Part shown: positions 34,235 to 46,800 of the stretch, one piece after another
Layout of the letters: each line of letters starts with the position of its first letter
Numbering within the stretch: the stretch's first letter is position 1
Assembly (NCBI GenBank): GCA_014871385.1
Contig: CM026426.1
Location: forward strand, 108,398,565-108,462,564
Direction: 5' to 3'
From: Ceratodon purpureus
Taxonomy: Eukaryota > Streptophyta > Bryopsida > Pseudoditrichales > Ditrichaceae
DNA length: 64,000 nt
Notes under the pieces: generated by a model
The model's input: the letters and a program-made list of their open reading frames with translations, nothing else
The model's database searches: none
Told to the model about the DNA's origin: nothing
Made by a program: the position numbers and the translations under genes

Positions 34235-35084
34235 AAGATCGTAGCCATTCGGTATAAGGATTTAAAGAACTTAGAGTTTTCATTTGATTGATGAAAACAT
34301 TTAAATCTATTGTTGATAATTAATAGTTGGTTTACTCAAGGTGTACACATGACAAGGGTAAAAATACCATCCACGAATTAGCTTAACATAACATTTGCTG
34401 TGGAAGCTTTGTAGTAAACTGAATGGGGAATTCAAGGAATACAATCTGTAATGAAATGAATGCAATTTGTAATGAAATGAATACAATCTGTAATGAAATA
34501 AACAGTATGAAATGAATGAGAAGGTGATATTCCTAGCAATAGTTGGCGTTTTTTTTTTTTTTTGGCGTTTTGTTTAGAGACCGCTACTCTGTTCTACAAC
34601 TGAATTCTAATTGAGAATGGTACATGAACGACAAAAAGAAGATTAAACAGAATGTTTTGGAAAGATTAAACAGAATTTTAGTCTAAAAACACCATCCATG
34701 ATACTCCTAGTCAATTCTGCACGATGTTGATAAGCACCATGAACTCATTTTTGCAAAATGAACTATTCAAGTGCAGTGAACATTGTTCCAAGTCTGAAGC
34801 AGATCTATATTTCAAGTAAAGGCATCTTCGGAATAATAGGTAATTCGGATTCATATTTGACATTGGCATTTGCTTGATGGGGAAATTAGTACATGAATTA
34901 GTACATTAGCAGGATATCATATATGCGTTGGAAACCTGCCAGCACAAGAATTAAATCTGGAAACAAGACTTTTGCATATTGTAATGCAATTTCATATTCC
35001 AAATAACAAACTGAAAACCACAAAACCAACCTGCTCTTGTTTGTCATGAAAAGTTCCTAACGGAAAATTAGTAGCCTCACTTTC
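34235..35084. other. AT-rich interior of the inverted-repeat element
   Basis: No coding sequence. 34440-34505 carries three copies of a ~22-bp unit AATACAATCTGTAATGAAATG, and 34551-34570 is a short T-rich run. Confidence 0.45.
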
Positions 35085-35267
35085 CACCAACTAAGTCCAA
35101 GAGTCCCTCGTGACAGTTCAACTTACCGGAGTTCCCAACAGTACTAATTCTAAAATACTCTCTTAAAGATCTCAATGCCAAAATTCACCAAAAGTATAAC
35201 CATATAAGCACATCCAAAGGGATCAAGGTTTAAGCTTTGGACTCCAATGTGAAACCTCAAGAGCCCT

Positions 35268-38200
35268 TCACTTCAATGGTAAACAGTTTGCAACCTTGAG
35301 GTAAACTTTAGACTTAGTATCATCATCGCTATTTTCTATGTGGCTTTGTTGATCTTCGGAGGACTCCACGTTGCCAACAACATTGTTATCGACGGAATCT
35401 TCTGTCACGTCCACCCTAACCCAAGCTCTGCCAACCCGTGTTCTATCTTCCCTCCACCTTCTTGCTCCCTCCACCGCATCTGATGCGTTATATGCCATCC
35501 TCTTTTTCTGCAATGCTGCTGCTATGAACTCGTCATTTTCCACTGACCTAACGTTGTTGATTCTTTGCAGTCGTTCCTTCTTTGCAAACCGGTGCTGTAT
35601 ATTCCGGTACCAATGTTGATATTGCTGAACAATAGTACTTGTCCTGTCCTTAGTGCCGTTGTGTTGAGTGTGGTGTTGATTAGCAGCCTTAGCTGCATGA
35701 TGCGATTTTTCCATACCTTGATTGTTCCAAACAGCAAGGCTCCCATATGTTTCCACATACCAAGGACCGTGCCTCACAAGGTTATGCTACAAAAAAAGCC
35801 AGTTTCATGAAGTATTAGTACATCCTAAACAACATGGTAGTAATGACTAGAACTGTTAGCAACAATTAAGATCAAATAGTAATGGTGGTTCAAATCCAGA
35901 ATCATACCATATAATGAGTGACGTGGTCTTCCCCAAAACACTTCAAGTAAAGGCGCCCCCATTTCTCAATTTTAGGCCTAAAAGTGCTGATCTGCTCCTG
36001 ATTCAAGGTAAGGCCCACCAGATATGGAAACACTTGTTCCAACGCTTCCCACATTTCCACCCTATCTAGATATTGCCTACCCTGATCTAGGGGGTTGTTT
36101 TCTGAGCGCAAAACATCCTTCTACACTCGATCTTGCCCTGACCAAGTGGACGGTTGGAACATTCTAGCTGCAGTCACGCCACTGAGGGAAGGTTTGATAG
36201 GGACACTGTTGGAAGCACCGCTGAGTGTTGCATCCTTCATTATGCGCACGTTCCCACCATGAAGCCCAGCTGCAGACAGTGTCTTTTCCATATTCTCTAT
36301 AGCAGCATGTTGACGGACTTCATTCTCCATGTTCCAAATGAACATGAAGTGCATGTGAAGAATTTTCTCAATCATTCTTGTCAAAGCATGCAATGTACAA
36401 ATATGGACTCTTTCAAGTGGAATAGGCAGTATAGGTTTCCATCGCGATTCTTCTACAATAGGAGACGGGTTGGATCTGATATTACTTGCAAATAGACCTC
36501 CATGCCACGTATGCTTTCTTCTCTTTGCCTCAGAGGTGGCACTTGCCGCTATTCCCACCACAGGTTTTGTCCTCTCTTGGTTACAGTAGATGCAAGAATG
36601 TTTCGCGTTGGCGCCATGCTTCAATCCATACAAGCATTTGATTGTCTTCATATCTGCAGATAAGTGCCACTCGACTTTGAAGTTGCCAACACCTTCAACA
36701 GAAAGCAGCTGGCCCCCTTCTTGAGCTTTGATCAATGCTGGGAACGCAGTAAGTTCAAACACCCATTTGACGACCTCATGTGATTCTTTGGCAACCTCAA
36801 AGCAAGCAACAGGCCATATTTCTGTTTCTGACTGAACCAAAAAATACCTATCGTCGCTTTTTTCAATGCTGGTGTCTAAGGCACGATTCATAATTGTCAA
36901 ACTAACCCTTTCATACTTCCTTCCATGCATAATCTCAGCTTCGTCCATCTTCAACACAAAGACCAAAGGCGTGTTTCCAAGTTTTGCACATCCCAAGTTC
37001 CCAACAGCTACCACATTTGAGCACGATGCAATCATGACAAAGCGTAGAATTGCTAATCAATAAGAAACCCGTTGGGAACACATAGCTAACTGTCCATACT
37101 TGTCTACGGTTGCTTCTGAACGAAGTAGTTACCTTTGGTGGTAAAACCGTACAGCTTCACCATACTCCGTTGCACAGCTTCGATGTCAACAAACAAAGAA
37201 TTTTTTGATGTCAAGACAACTCTTTCAATCTCTAATTTCTTCTTCTTTCCTTTGGTCATTGGAACTTGTGTTACCAGCTCCAGTGTATTATCTATGGAGT
37301 AATAGTCACCAACAAGATCTTTCAACTTTGAATTTAATTCTGTTCGCAACAAACTGACATGTTCAATGCATTGCCCAGAGTTCAATTTTAAAAGTTACAC
37401 AACAATCACATGCATGCATGTTATTTGATTAGAACCAATAAAATGGCAAACCAGATGATTTTTTCTCACAAATTCTAGTTCCCAACACTGTTCTCAACAG
37501 TAAGACTAGTCTCAAGGTTAACTAGTACTCTGCTTCAAAATCAGTGTTCCCAACAAGTGTTACCACGTACCTTGTGAGGATTTGGCAAAAATGTTGCCTT
37601 TAAGCGTTTGTCAACAAGCTGCACTCTCCCTTTAACTGTCTTATAGATCTCACCGTATCCTTTTTGAGAGACTCCAGTCATATCACATGCTGCCAGAACC
37701 GCTTCTGTTCCTAGCTCCTTCCCAATTCTCTCAAGGTAGTAGTTGGTCATCCTGGTCGCAGCAAAACTATTTCGCGGATTTGACACCAATGCCACTGTTT
37801 CTCCTTGTGACATTATTTGAGCAAGAGCATGGCCTGTCCCCTCTTGTATGTCCCTGTCGCCACACAACCGCTTCCTACCTTTTGATGTCTTGTTTCCATC
37901 ATGTATGGATTGAACTACCCTGGGTTGCAACAAGCTTCTAATTTTGGCTATACGAGCTCTTGCAGCTCCACCAGTCTTGGCTAATTTAGATAAACCCTTG
38001 GATGCTCTCAATTGTGCTCCTAGTGGAGTACTAATCATTCGTTCAGTTTTCTTCCTCAACTTCGACAAAGCCCTCCTCGCTTCTGTCAGTTCATGTTGCC
38101 CGTCCGCAAGTTGTTGTTGGTGCGCTTCACGTACTTGTCGCAAACCATGGGTTGCTTGCAACATTGCCAACGATATTTCTTCTGCATGTTGATCAGCCGC

Positions 38201-38806
38201 TTCTTGTCCCTGCTGTCGGAGGTGTAGTAAGTTGTTCCTATAATTGTACTCGTTACGCTCCAACTGATCTTCCAGTGCTACACATCGAGACCTCAAAGAT
38301 TCAGATTCGCTCTTCAACATATTAATCTCCTCTGTACTACCGGCAAGAAGGTCAGCTGAACGCATTGCCCATCTGCTATTTGCAGCATCAAGTTCGGACT
38401 TCAGATTGGCAACGGAATTTTGCAAGCCAACCTTTTCACGGATACAATCAGTCCTTGCCTTTTCTAGCTCTTGTTCCAACCCCACTATTGCATCGTTGGT
38501 GCTAACAAGGCGTTTTGTATATCCTAACAGGCCAGATTCGCCATGACAAAGGAATTCCAAACAACTCTTCAACGTCCCAAACTGCGGTGGCTTCCTAGTG
38601 AGTGGATCTGTTGGGTACAAATTTCCATCCAACCACAGATCCATGTTGGTGGCACCAGATGCTCTCAAGACTGGAAATTCTAATCTAGAGACTTGTTGAT
38701 CAAGTCGAACCCCTTTCTTGACAATAGGTGCGAACTTGCTATCAAGAGCTACAGATGCCGTGTATCCACTACCCCTTCCCGTGTTGGCAACATCCTGAAG
38801 CGCCAT
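35268..38806 (-). pseudogene. Transposase-like gene of an unassigned family, one nonsense codon
   Basis: Read leftwards from ATG 38806. Exon 1 (to about 37566, HK|GTACGT) encodes an N-terminal domain and a coiled coil (roughly residues 100-270). Exon 2 ends TTKG|GTAAC at about 37132 and joins in phase to AILRFVMIAS (about 37053). The third exon has CLYGLKHGANAKHSCIYCNQ and PLERVHICTLHALTRMIEKI, then an in-frame TAG at 36121-36123, and continues in frame to EDHVTHYM|GTATG (about 35910). This joins HNLVRHGPWYVETYGSLAVW and the GMEKSHHAAKAA motif. The layout resembles a widespread uncharacterised transposase-like family in non-seed plants and invertebrates, from memory only; I cannot assign the DDE residues or a superfamily. 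The nonsense codon implies recent inactivation. Confidence 0.55.
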
Positions 38807-38996
38807 CTCTAACAACAAAACTGAGACAATCAAGTGGCCACCTGGAAAGAACCCTGTATAGGGCGGGAAAGAATTCTATTTGTAGAACAAAGTCTGGACA
38901 TGGCTGGGATTTGCCGGGAAACATTTTCATTGGTTTTGTCCCCAATGGCGGGAAATTTTTACATGTCCACAACAGTACCTCGACCTGTCCACATCT

Positions 38997-39222
38997 CTCG
39001 GCCATTCTGTTGGTGGCAACACACACACACGTGTTGGCACCATGTGTACCATATATAATACACTCATGTCTCCACATGACCACATGGTGCCAACATAAAT
39101 GATCCCAGATTAATGTTGGTGGCAACACCCACGCACATGTTGGCACCACGTGTACTGTATATAGTACACTCATGGCTCCGCATGGCCACGCGGTGCCAAC
39201 ATAAACTAATCCCAGTTTAATT
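38997..39222 (-). promoter_or_regulatory. Two tandem ~112-bp units with internal palindromes upstream of the transposase-like gene
   Basis: Each unit has GTTGGTGGCAACAC, then GTTGGCACCATGTG, a TATATATA-like core, and the inverted CACATGGTGCCAAC before a spacer. The second unit has parallel changes in both arms (ACGTG/CGCGG). They lie 190-420 bp upstream of the minus-strand ATG, so they may be promoter elements, transposase-binding sites, or both. Confidence 0.5.
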
Positions 39223-39539
39223 TGATGTACATTTTCCCAAAAACGATGTATCAAGGTTAAATACATAATATATTTGGCTTGATATTTTATTTTATCCCAG
39301 GTTCTCATTACTGTTACCAACGCAGTACATGCGGGACAACCCAAATGCTGCCAACAAGGCCCACTACTTTCCCACACAGTGCCAACTTCCCCATGGCTCC
39401 ACATTTTGATTGGTCGATGGATTTGATGGCAACTTGCTGCAAGTATTCAAACTGGCCAATTTCTTTGATTTTCGGAAAAGTTTAATTGCATTTCCAAGCC
39501 AAAAGTACTGGACACTCCTTCACCCAAAAGTTTCTCTAA

Positions 39540-40680
39540 TGCTTCAAGGAGTGAGTAATTACTACACATGGCAACTCAAGATGAAAGCTTCTTACGCAGA
39601 TTAAATGTATGGGAATTGACAAAGCACCATGTCACCCTGGCAATATTTCCAGTAGTAGTTTTTGTGAACTTAGTATACTGAAAATTCAATGAGGAAGGCA
39701 AAGAATCTTGACTTATCACGTATCCAACTATCCTTAGCCGACTGTCTTCTTGGCTTCATGGCAATTTTCAACGACCTTGCTCTCGCTTGGAAAGCGCTCC
39801 GTCTCAACTACTCCTTAGGTAACCAGTCTCACAAACTGTTGCTTTCAAATCAGCTGCATGCTTTGAAGATGCTGGAAGGGAGCTCCATGGCGGACTATGT
39901 GAACAAAACCACTGACTTGAAAAACAAGTTAGCTATCGGGGATGCAATGAGTGACCAAACAATATGCCAACTCTTGTTGAATGGCCTGCAGAGGAGGTAC
40001 AAAGGGGTTGTCCAAACTGTGAGCAACCTCAACATTGTTTTAAAAATTTGATCAACTTATGACCTGTGTGTTGACCGAAGTTGCGCGCTAGGAGCAACCT
40101 ACATTCCAACTGGGAGATGACTAAGCCCTGGCCGCAGATTTCAAATACAATCGCATGCCTTCAGGGACACACACCTCAACACAAGGTCAGTTTTCAAGTC
40201 CAACTTTTCAGCAGTTCAGAGGATTTCTCCGGAGAGGTACTATGATAAGAGGAGGTAGAGGACAAGGACTGTCTTGCACACAGATAATCTACTACCAGTG
40301 TGGAAAATCCAAGCATATAGCTAGAGACTGTTTCTCAAATACACAGCCTCAACGAGGCTACCCAAACAGATTGGCATATGCCAATGCAGTTCAGAACCTT
40401 GAAGTAGCCATAGCACAATTGCAGGATTTGAATGTCAATGGCGCATGGTACATAGACACTAGAGCTTCTACTTATGTCACAAGAACTAAGGCACATTTGA
40501 CTGAGCTAACCAAGTCTACCATAGGGAGAGTAATCAAGGCCGCAGGAGGAGAGAGCCATGTTGTATATGGCATAGGAAATGCCTCAGTTAACGCAGATTC
40601 TCGTGCAATAAACATGACAAACGTTTTATACGTCCCAAGCGTCAAGAAGGGCCTCGTGTCATTTGGTTCATCGACTGACT
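39540..40680 (+). pseudogene. Copia gag and protease remnant
   Basis: Gag begins near LMLQGVSNYYTWQLKMKAS, breaks at stops around 39600-39690, then resumes (39689-40051) with MLEGSSMADYVNKTTDLKNK, typical of the UBN2/copia gag family. The zinc knuckle reads YYQCGKSKHIARDC: the first Cys is Tyr, so metal binding is compromised. The protease motif is YIDTRAS where DSGAS is usual. These changes and several frame breaks make the region non-functional. Confidence 0.78.
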
Positions 40681-40948
40681 CATGATGTCTTGTATATTTC
40701 ACAACAACTCATTGTTATGTATTAGACAACACTAGTAGGAACATTATAGCCTCGTGACATTGAGACCAAACAAATGGCATATAGGTTAACAACAATGCAT
40801 GAAGCCAACAACTTAGAGGACGATGGCAAACTCTTACATAGGACTTTGGCACTTAATCAGTCACAACAGAGTCTCAGGCCTTCCCAAGATTCCCCTCGTA
40901 AGCACAATTTGCAAAGAATATTTGGCAGGGAGGTAGCATAAGAAAAGA

Positions 40949-41413
40949 TTGCCTCGAAAATCTGCTCACCGAGCTAAAGGGCCAGCAGATATGATCCACT
41001 CAGATTTGGTAGGACCACGTCCGGTTCCATCACTTGCAGGCTTCGAATATTTTGTCGTCTTTACTGACGACTATTTCCAAAAATCCTGGCTATACTTTCT
41101 AAAATCAAAAGCCAAAACTTTTAGAAAATTTGAGATATTCGAGAAGCACATAGAAACTAAGACAGGCCACAAAATCAAGATATTGCGTACAGATCGCAGA
41201 GTACAATTTCTATCCCGAGAATTCACTCTCCACTGCGAGCTACATAGGATACTCAGACAGTTAACTCAAGCTCTCACACCGCAACAAAACAGTGTCTCAA
41301 AGCGACGGAATCGAACCATTATAGAAAGGGCCAGATCACTAGCATCTTACTCTAGTCTACTCGGATTTTTATGGACAGAAGCGGTTGCCACCGCAAATTA
41401 CCTGGTGAACTGA
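40949..41413 (+). pseudogene. Copia integrase core remnant
   Basis: Contains IHSDLVGPRP (first Asp kept), ILRTDRRVQF (second Asp kept, but the usual DNGGE is lost) and TPQQNSVSKRRNRTIIERAR, where the catalytic Glu of AERKNR is Lys. The third catalytic residue is therefore missing and the enzyme is dead. The downstream GKFGxxx-type chromodomain-free tail continues to about 41700 with stops. Confidence 0.78.
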
Positions 41414-41572
41414 AGTCCAACTACGGCAAACAAAGGTACCACACCAAAAGAAAAATATTCAGGTACAAAACCTCATGTTCATGACTTCAGAATTTTTGGA
41501 TGTATTTCCTATCTTCATGTTCCCAAGGAGTCTTGCAAAAAATTAGATTCAAAAACCCGCAAGTGTTTATTT

Positions 41573-42316
41573 TTGGGGTATGATGAACAAAGCAAAGTTT
41601 ATAGAATATATGACTCTATCAATAGGAAAGTCCTACTTAGCCGAGACATCATATTTGATGAGTCAAAGGTTGGCTACACTCACCTGTTTTTGAGCTCTCT
41701 ACCTCCTGATGACACCTTCCCTGCCTTTCTGCACAAGTCATCTCTGTTAGATTTTTCCGAACCTTTAATACCCGAACAATCCACTAATGTAGAGTTGCCT
41801 CATGTTCCACCCATAGCTCAATCTAGTTCACCACCTAGCTCACCAACCCCACCGGACCAGCCCTTACTAGAGCCCACACCACAGCCTCGTAGGAACCCCG
41901 CTCGCACCAGAGCTCCATCTCAAAAGCTCAAAGACCATTATTGGACCTTGGTCATAGAGATTGATCGTGAGCCTACTGATAATGTTACAGTCGCATCAGA
42001 TCCGCGTTGGACTCATGCTATGCAACAAGAGATCAACTCAATAGAAAAGAATAAGACCTGGGAGGTTGTAGACAGACCATTGGATAAGATACCCATAACT
42101 AGCAAATGGATATACAAAATCAAGAAGGGGCCACACGGGGAAGTACAAAAGTTCAAAGCTCGTATTGTGGCACAAGGATTCAAACAGACAGCTGGAATTG
42201 ATTACTTTGATACGTTTGCACCAGCAGCCAGATTCTCGACTGTCGGAGCAATCCTATCTATTGCAGCACAAAGAAAATGGCGAATTAGGCAAATGGATGT
42301 TAAAACCGCTTTCTTA
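41573..42316 (+). pseudogene. Copia reverse transcriptase, part 1
   Basis: Open frame covering the integrase tail (GYDEQSKVYRIYD), a Pro/Ser linker, and the start of RVT_2: W.HAMQQEINSIEKNKTW, SKWIYKIKKGPHGEVQKFKAR, IVAQGFKQTAGIDYFDTFAP, RQMDVKTAFL. The frame then runs into the piggyBac element exactly at TTA of TTAA (42314-42317). It continues at 48947 with no loss of phase. Confidence 0.88.
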
Positions 42317-42364
42317 ACCCCTAAACGCCTAAACGACCAAAAACTGGTCGATTTCATTCTTTGA

Positions 42365-43838
42365 CCGCCCGTAGCTGTCATTCAGTCGACGTTTTTTCAT
42401 CCGGGTAATTTTGTTTCACTTTAGGATGGTGAAATCTATCCAAAACAGTTTATTTTGAAGTAAAATTCAATGTTTGTGATTTTTGAGACCCCTCCAAAGT
42501 GCAAAACCTCAATACCGCGCAGTCCATTTTTTCAATCTGGAGTTTGGTGTGTGTGTGGGGGCAGTAGCTTTGGGATGTAAAATCTGTGTTTACCAAAACT
42601 TTTTACAGCCGCCCGGGAGTGCAAAATTCGTTGAGCGGGCAGTTGGAAGTTTTAGGGGCAAAGGAGAAGAGTGTGAAAAAGTGAGCCATGTAAGCACCCA
42701 CGGTGGTGGAGGGGAAGGGTTCCCTCTAAAACAAAGCCTCCACATGGCACAACTACATTCAAACTCACTCAAATTCAAAACAAGGAGCTTGGTTGAGGCT
42801 AAGAAGGGGCAGCAACCACTAGAGCATTCAAAGAGCAATGGAATCCAACCTTGTTGATGCAATAATGGTGCAAAAGGGGGAGATCCTTGTAGCCTCCAAA
42901 ATCAGTATACAATCAAAGTTACAAAGCTAGGATTCTAAGAAGTGATTACTTCCTGACAATGCCAAAACAGTCACACAAATGAATTGGCCGTCACTTCCAA
43001 AGATGCCGGCAAGTGAGCAAAGGGGTCATCAATTCTAGAAATGCAAATGAATCTGTGAGGGTCAGCAAATTCGCAGCTTGCCCAAGTTCCAATCTGCAGA
43101 ACAATGAAATCAATGTTCAAGGCACAATTCCGGTTGGGGGCGCAGGAGAGTAGATCAGTGTGAGGTGGAGAGGGTGGAGGCAGGGAGCATTCGGAGAGAG
43201 TGAGGCGGAGAGGGTGGAGGCAGGGAGCATTCGGAGAGTGTGAGGCGGAGAGGGTCGAGGCAGGGAGCATTCGGAGAGGGGGAGGTGAGGTGATCAGAGA
43301 GACGAGAGAGGGAGGGGTGCTGCGGTGGAGACTTGAGGGGGAGTTGCAGGGGTGAGGGGGAGAGAGGAAGAAAATTGCAAAAGGTGGCTGCAGCAGGGGG
43401 ATTCGGGAGGACAGCAGGGAGTCGGGGGGGAGAGGAGTCGGGGAAAAGAGAGGAAGGAGGCCGTGAGAGGAGACTGCAGGGACTGATAGTGGATTTGGGA
43501 GGTGAGGGTGGGAGGAGGTGCAGGAAGAGCGAGCTGACAGAGGGGCCGAGGGTGGGGGTCGGAGGGGAGAGAGGACCAGGAGGTATTCGAGAGAGGGGGA
43601 ATTCGAGTGAGAAAGAGGGAGCTGGGAACAAAGAGGTTGAGCAGAGAGGGGGGGGCCGAGAGAGGTAGCAGCCGACAGGGAGAGAAACAGAAATTGAGTG
43701 AGGAGAGTTTGGGGGGGGGGGAGAAGGGGGAGATCTGTGGGCGCTTCGAGGCTGCAAGCCAAGTGTAGAGACGCAGTTGGGAGAGATTCGGGGCAGTAGC
43801 GGCAGATCTGCAAGAGTGAAAAGAGAGTGAGTAGATTG
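42365..43838. other. 5' non-coding part of the piggyBac element
   Basis: No supported gene. 43140-43740 is strongly purine-rich on the plus strand and contains three ~54-bp repeats of the form GTGAGGCGGAGAGGGT(G/C)GAGG + CAGGGAGCATTCGGAGAG. The long antisense Pro/Ser ORFs here are artefacts of that composition. Confidence 0.6.
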
Positions 43839-46800
43839 ATGTTTGGGATGGCATACGCTCCAAGCCGCTTCATGTTCCCAACCCCACCGGCGCCACCACA
43901 AGATCTAGCAGAGCATGCAGTAGCAATAGCACATTGGTTGAGAGAAGTTCAAAACGCAAGTGAGTATCAAACATCATTGGTTCTGAGGTTGCTTGAGGAG
44001 ACTTACTTGAGGAGACTTCCTGGGTTTGTGGGAGAGAGGTGGGGGAGAATCCAGGACAGTAATCGAGGGCTGCGTTACGCCTTTCGCCGCCATACTGCAT
44101 ACATCTTGAGGTGGGAGGAACGACGTGAAGAAGGTAGGGAAGATGGATTCCCAGATTGGCTTAATGAATTGCTGCGGAGGTACATCTGGCCGGACCCAGC
44201 TACCTCCGCTAATGGAAGGGATGCCTCAAGCAGCATTCGCCCATGGACGCTTGGACTTCGCGGAGGGCTCTCACGGCATCAGGCAATCGGAGATGGAGAT
44301 CAGGGAGGAGACCGAGTGGTGCGAGGGGCTCGATGGAGGGCTGCAGCCAGGGCCCGGCGAGAGAGGGAGTTGCAGGCCTCGCAAGGCTCTGAGACTGCAG
44401 GGGGCTCAACAGTGGTCGGCGAGGCCAACGGACTGCAGGGAGCACCGCCGAGAGGGGCAGGGGGAGATGTGCAGGAGCAGGCCAAGAGCGGGGGCGGGCG
44501 GGGAGCAGGGCCGCGAGACCCTGCAGCGGCACCGGCAAGGGGTGGACTCGGGCTGGGACATGCAGGTGGTGGCGCCGAAGGAGGCCGTGGCAGGCAGCTC
44601 GCGACTGTGGAGGCCAGAGGAGGAGGCGGGGCGCTCCGGGTTGTCTACATCGGACCGGATGGAGGCCTACAGGGAGCAGCCGGGGCGGTGGAGGGGCGCG
44701 GCGCCGACGCAATCACGTGGGGAGCCGGGTACGGGCGGAGAATTCTTCCAGCATGGGCGACTGCAGGAAGAGCACGGGGGGCAGGCAGCCGGGGGCGCGC
44801 AGCAATTCAGAGGGGAGGACGTACGGGGCGTGGAGTCTCCCCACCACCGACCACTGGAGGGGGCCGGAATGCAGGTGCGTGACTCTGAGGAAATGCCGGG
44901 CGCAATCTCCGCTTGCACTCCAGGGGGCCATGGATACCTGAAAATTACCAAGGAGAAGGGAGTAGGAGAGACAAGCATTAGAAAAATTTGCAAATACATG
45001 AATTCTTCAAGTGAGGATTCCGAAACTGAGTCAGATGAGGATGTAGGAGGAGAAGATTGCAATGAGTGGGGAGGAAAAATGGCAAGAGGGGAGGGGGGAG
45101 GCTTACTTGTGACGTTGACAGGTCGAGGGAGAGGGAGAGGTGTGGAGATTCAACCGGGAGCAGGGGGGAGAGGTCGGGGAAGGGGGAGAGGGAGAGGTCG
45201 TGATGCAGAGAGAGGTAGAGGGAGAGCGACAGTCGGGGGCATCGGGAGAAGAGGGAGAGGGCGGGGGCGGGGAGAGCCGCAGGAGGAGGGCGGGGTGAGA
45301 GGACAGATTGCCGAGTCGGGGAGGGAAGAGGGGGCTGAGACTGCAGGGAGGGAGCCGAGCGAGGAGAGTTCAGAGCGAAGCGATCAGGCCGGGAGAACGA
45401 GAGACGAGGGAGCTGGGGGAGAGATGAGGGTAGGAGAGTCGGAGCGGGTATTGGGAGGGAGAGGGGCTCGAGGGCGAGGGAGAGGGGGAGGGAGAGGGAG
45501 AGGGAGAGGGAGAGGGAGAGGTGGGGCTGGGGAGGAAGAGTTGCGGGCTGTTGAGGAATTGGCGGGTGGGGCCGCTGGTGCCCTTCCACTGCGGGGCCCG
45601 GGGTCAAGGGGAGGGCGAGGGGCTCGTGGGGCAGGGTCCAGGGGGGGGCGAGGGGCTCGTGGGCGGGGTGAGGGGACTGTGGGAGATGAGGGGGCTGGGG
45701 TGGGCCGTGGCAAGGGATTGACTGCAAGAGGAAGAGGGAGAGGAGCGGTTGGGGCCCCCAAGAAAGCCAAAAAAATTGTTGCAGGCTCCATTGAGGATTT
45801 ATTTCGCCCAGAGACATGGGTACCAGAGGGGGATTCCTACAGCCACGACACTTCTACATTTTCAGGACCAGAGCCCGGTGTCAAGGTTGATTTTGACAAG
45901 GTGCCATCACCTTTGGGGCTTTTCCATAGGTTTTTTCCAGTTTCTACTTTGAAGGAGATAGCAAAGGAGACTAACCGATATGCACTAGAGGTTATCCGGG
46001 AGGATGGTAGCACTAGAGGTGGGGCAAGGTGGATCCCCGTGACCCATAAGGACTTAGAGGGTTACTTATCCATACGCATGTTCATGAGCCTCAAGCGCTT
46101 ACCCAATCTTCGTTTATATTGGTCAAGAGACCAAGTTCTTTATCACTGTGCAATTCTTTCTTCCATGATGTCAAGGGACCGGTTTGAGTCCATTACCAGG
46201 TGTTTGCATCTCACTCCAGATTCTGTGAGGGAAGGAGATAAGACCGATCCGAATTATGACAAGATCTGGAAGGTTAGATGGATAGCCAATGATGTCCGGG
46301 ATGCATGTGCCACGTTATGGAATCCCAACGTGGCACTAACTGTGGATGAAACAATGATTCGATACAAAGGCAAATATTGTCCCATTAGACAATATATGCC
46401 TAAGAAACCCACCAAGTTTGGGGTGAAGGTGTGGGTGTTGGCAGATTCCTGGGCCAAGTATGTGTTGAATTTCGATATTTATTGTGGAGCAAGTTCCAAG
46501 TATGGGGAGAAAAAAAAAACTGGAAGTGGTAAGGGAGTTGGAGCACAAGGTGGCGACGTGGTCAAGAACTTGGTGAAGGACTTGCACCATAGAGGGCACC
46601 TTGTAGTGGTAGATAATTTTTTCACTAGCATCCCGTTGTTTACTTCACTTTTGGAGGTGGGGATTTTTGCCACGGGGACGGCACGGGCCGATAGGAAGGG
46701 GCTTCCTCCTTGTTTGACAAACAAGGTTGAGAATGCCAAGCATGATCAGGGATGGCATGATTTCAGGTGGCATTCTAGTGGACAAGTGTGTTGCTTAGTG

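Larger units (their letters stand above)
33375..35196. mobile_element. Inverted-repeat element with TA flanks (1.8 kb, composite)
   Basis: Left arm 33375-33470 and right arm 35085-35196 are inverted copies (outer TACTTTTGGTGAATTTTGGC, inner GTACTGTTGGGAACTCCGG, then GAAGTTGAACTGTC). TA lies outside both ends (33373-33374; 35197-35198), as in Tc1/mariner-type insertions. A third copy of the right-arm sequence (33779-33843) sits inside with a SINE before it. No transposase is encoded, so it is a non-autonomous or rearranged element. The shared GTTGGGAAC motif also recurs through introns of the transposase-like pseudogene to its right, so the arms may be ends of that family instead. Confidence 0.5.

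Noticed and set aside
33375..35196. LTR pair
   Set aside because: The matching arms are inverted, not direct, and lack TG...CA ends, PBS or PPT.
38769..39404. 211-aa minus-strand ORF over the tandem palindromic units
   Set aside because: It reads through the duplicated regulatory-looking units and has no protein-like features.
42971..45817. Long Pro/Ser-rich minus-strand ORFs
   Set aside because: Mirror images of the purine-rich plus strand; the plus-strand piggyBac frame explains the sequence.
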